Shown here piece after piece: positions 32,390 to 33,055 of a stretch of 33,055 bases of DNA. Each line of letters opens with the position of its first letter. Position 1 is the stretch's first letter. Origin of the DNA: CAZEVY01 sp964515555 (lineage in GTDB: Bacteria; Acidobacteriota; Terriglobia; Bryobacterales; Bryobacteraceae); the NCBI GenBank assembly GCA_964515555.1, contig CAZEVY010000056.1, forward strand, positions 1-33,055, written 5' to 3'. Made by a program: the position numbers and the translations under genes. Under the pieces are notes generated by a model. The model did not search any database. It was not told the origin of the DNA and was given only the letters and a program-made list of their open reading frames with translations.

Positions 32390-33055
32390 ATGCCCGACAC
32401 CCTCACCATCACCGACAACCGCACCGGAAAAACCTACGAGCTTCCCATCCAGCACGGCGCCATCCGTGCGCTCGACCTGAGGCAGATCAAGACCTCGGCC
32501 GACGACTTCGGTCTGATGACCTACGATCCCGGCTATACGAACACCGCCTCGTGCAAGAGCAGCGTGACGTTCATCGACGGCGATAAGGGCATACTCGAGT
32601 ATCGCGGCTACCCGATCGACCAGCTCGCCGAGAAGTCGACCTTCCTCGAAACCGCCTACCTTATCCTTCACGGCGAACTGCCCTCGCGCGACGAGCTTCA
32701 GCAGTGGGTGAAGTCGATCACCACCCACACGCTGCTGCACGAGTCCACCAAGAAGTTCATCGACGGCTTTCACTACGACGCGCATCCCATGGGCATGTTC
32801 GTCAGCACGGTCGCGGCGCTCTCCACCTTCTATCCGGAAGCGAAAAAGATCCACGACGCCGGCGGGCGGCTTCGCCAGATCCATCGCCTCGTCGCCAAGG
32901 TGCCCACCGTGGCGGCGTTCGCCTATCGCCACAGCATCGGTATGCCGTACGCCTACCCGGACAACGATCTCTCCTATCCCGGCAACTTCCTGAACATGAT
33001 ATCTCCGCGGCGCGGCGCAGGCAGGGGATGGCGTCATGCCATCGTTCCGCCAGGG
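32390..33055 (+). CDS. gltA: Citrate synthase, 5' part only; similarity breaks at about 33000
   Basis: The frame opens at ATG 32390 and runs to the window end without a stop. Residues 1-203 match type II citrate synthase: an N-terminal beta segment (MPDTLTITDNRTGKTYELPI), LMTYDPGYTNTASCKSSVTF, GILEYRGYPIDQLAEKS, AYLILHGELPS, HPMGMFVSTVAALSTFYPEA, and VPTVAAFAYRHSIGMPYAYP to GNFLNM. The enzyme joins acetyl-CoA and oxaloacetate to give citrate. A full protein has about 430 residues. The expected continuation after GNFLNM (MF, then the HADHEQN active-site region) is absent; codons from about 33001 read ISPRRGAGRGWRHAIVPPG, unlike the family. Either the gene is disrupted or the assembly is wrong at this edge. 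Confidence 0.88.
   Translation, partial: MPDTLTITDNRTGKTYELPIQHGAIRALDLRQIKTSADDFGLMTYDPGYTNTASCKSSVTFIDGDKGILEYRGYPIDQLAEKSTFLETAYLILHGELPSRDELQQWVKSITTHTLLHESTKKFIDGFHYDAHPMGMFVSTVAALSTFYPEAKKIHDAGGRLRQIHRLVAKVPTVAAFAYRHSIGMPYAYPDNDLSYPGNFLNMISPRRGAGRGWRHAIVPPG
33027..33043. repeat. Hairpin in the foreign-looking right-edge sequence
   Basis: GATGGC (33027-33032) and GCCATC (33038-33043) are perfect inverted repeats around GTCAT. They lie in the 55 bases after the citrate synthase break and may be part of a dispersed repeat at which the assembly ended. Confidence 0.5.

Overview
The window is GC-rich, densely packed bacterial chromosome. Its gene content points to Acidobacteriota, most likely the Solibacter/Bryobacter group. 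This is an inference from families that cluster there: a secreted protein with Solibacter-type (TIGR03437-like) domains plus BACON domains, a DUF1592-class cytochrome protein, an Oar-like TonB receptor with a carboxypeptidase-regulatory domain, a Ser/Thr kinase fused to a PD40 propeller, and secreted HEAT-repeat proteins. No rRNA, tRNA, CRISPR array, phage module or intact insertion sequence was seen.

Layout. 36-2318 (-) is a secreted DUF1587/1592/1588/1585-type protein with a heme-c-like motif. 2478-5228 (+) is a tight pyrR-pyrB-pyrC pyrimidine operon. 5296-5374 is an intergenic inverted repeat, followed by a large UPF0182 membrane protein (5413-8139). 8148-8780 is a compact type II toxin-antitoxin module (RHH-like antitoxin, PemK/MazF toxin) with a readable sigma70-type promoter and a palindrome in its spacer. 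8787-10357 (-) is a two-gene unit: rhodanese followed by a probable Tat-exported enolase-superfamily dehydratase. 10408-10519 is a four-copy 28-bp tandem repeat that contains the stop codon of the next gene. 10510-16342 (-) holds the BACON/TIGR03437 protein and, upstream of it, a very large secreted toroid/HEAT/cytochrome protein interrupted by a 100-N assembly gap. 16457-18210 (+) is a pair of coupled secreted HEAT proteins. 18255-20966 (-) is the kinase.

The most distinctive region is 21366-28547 (-). Five overlapping or nearly abutting genes run ATPase, ANL-type acyl-CoA-ligase-like enzyme, NMT1/TauA-like binding lipoprotein, permease, TonB-dependent receptor. The order suggests one transcript that carries a ligand across the outer membrane, across the inner membrane and into a CoA-ligase-type activation step. 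The substrate cannot be read from sequence; an aromatic or organic acid, or a sulfonate, is a guess. The divergent intergenic region (28548-28699) has back-to-back promoter-like elements and, on the sulfotransferase side, a foldable leader with duplicated, competing pairing segments.

Downstream on the + strand are a small sulfotransferase, a PQQ-like beta-propeller protein, purH, and the 5' half of a citrate synthase gene. Citrate synthase similarity stops abruptly at about 33000, and the last 55 bases look like unrelated sequence with a hairpin, so the right edge is suspect. The large antisense reading frames over most genes are GC-driven shadows and are not annotated.
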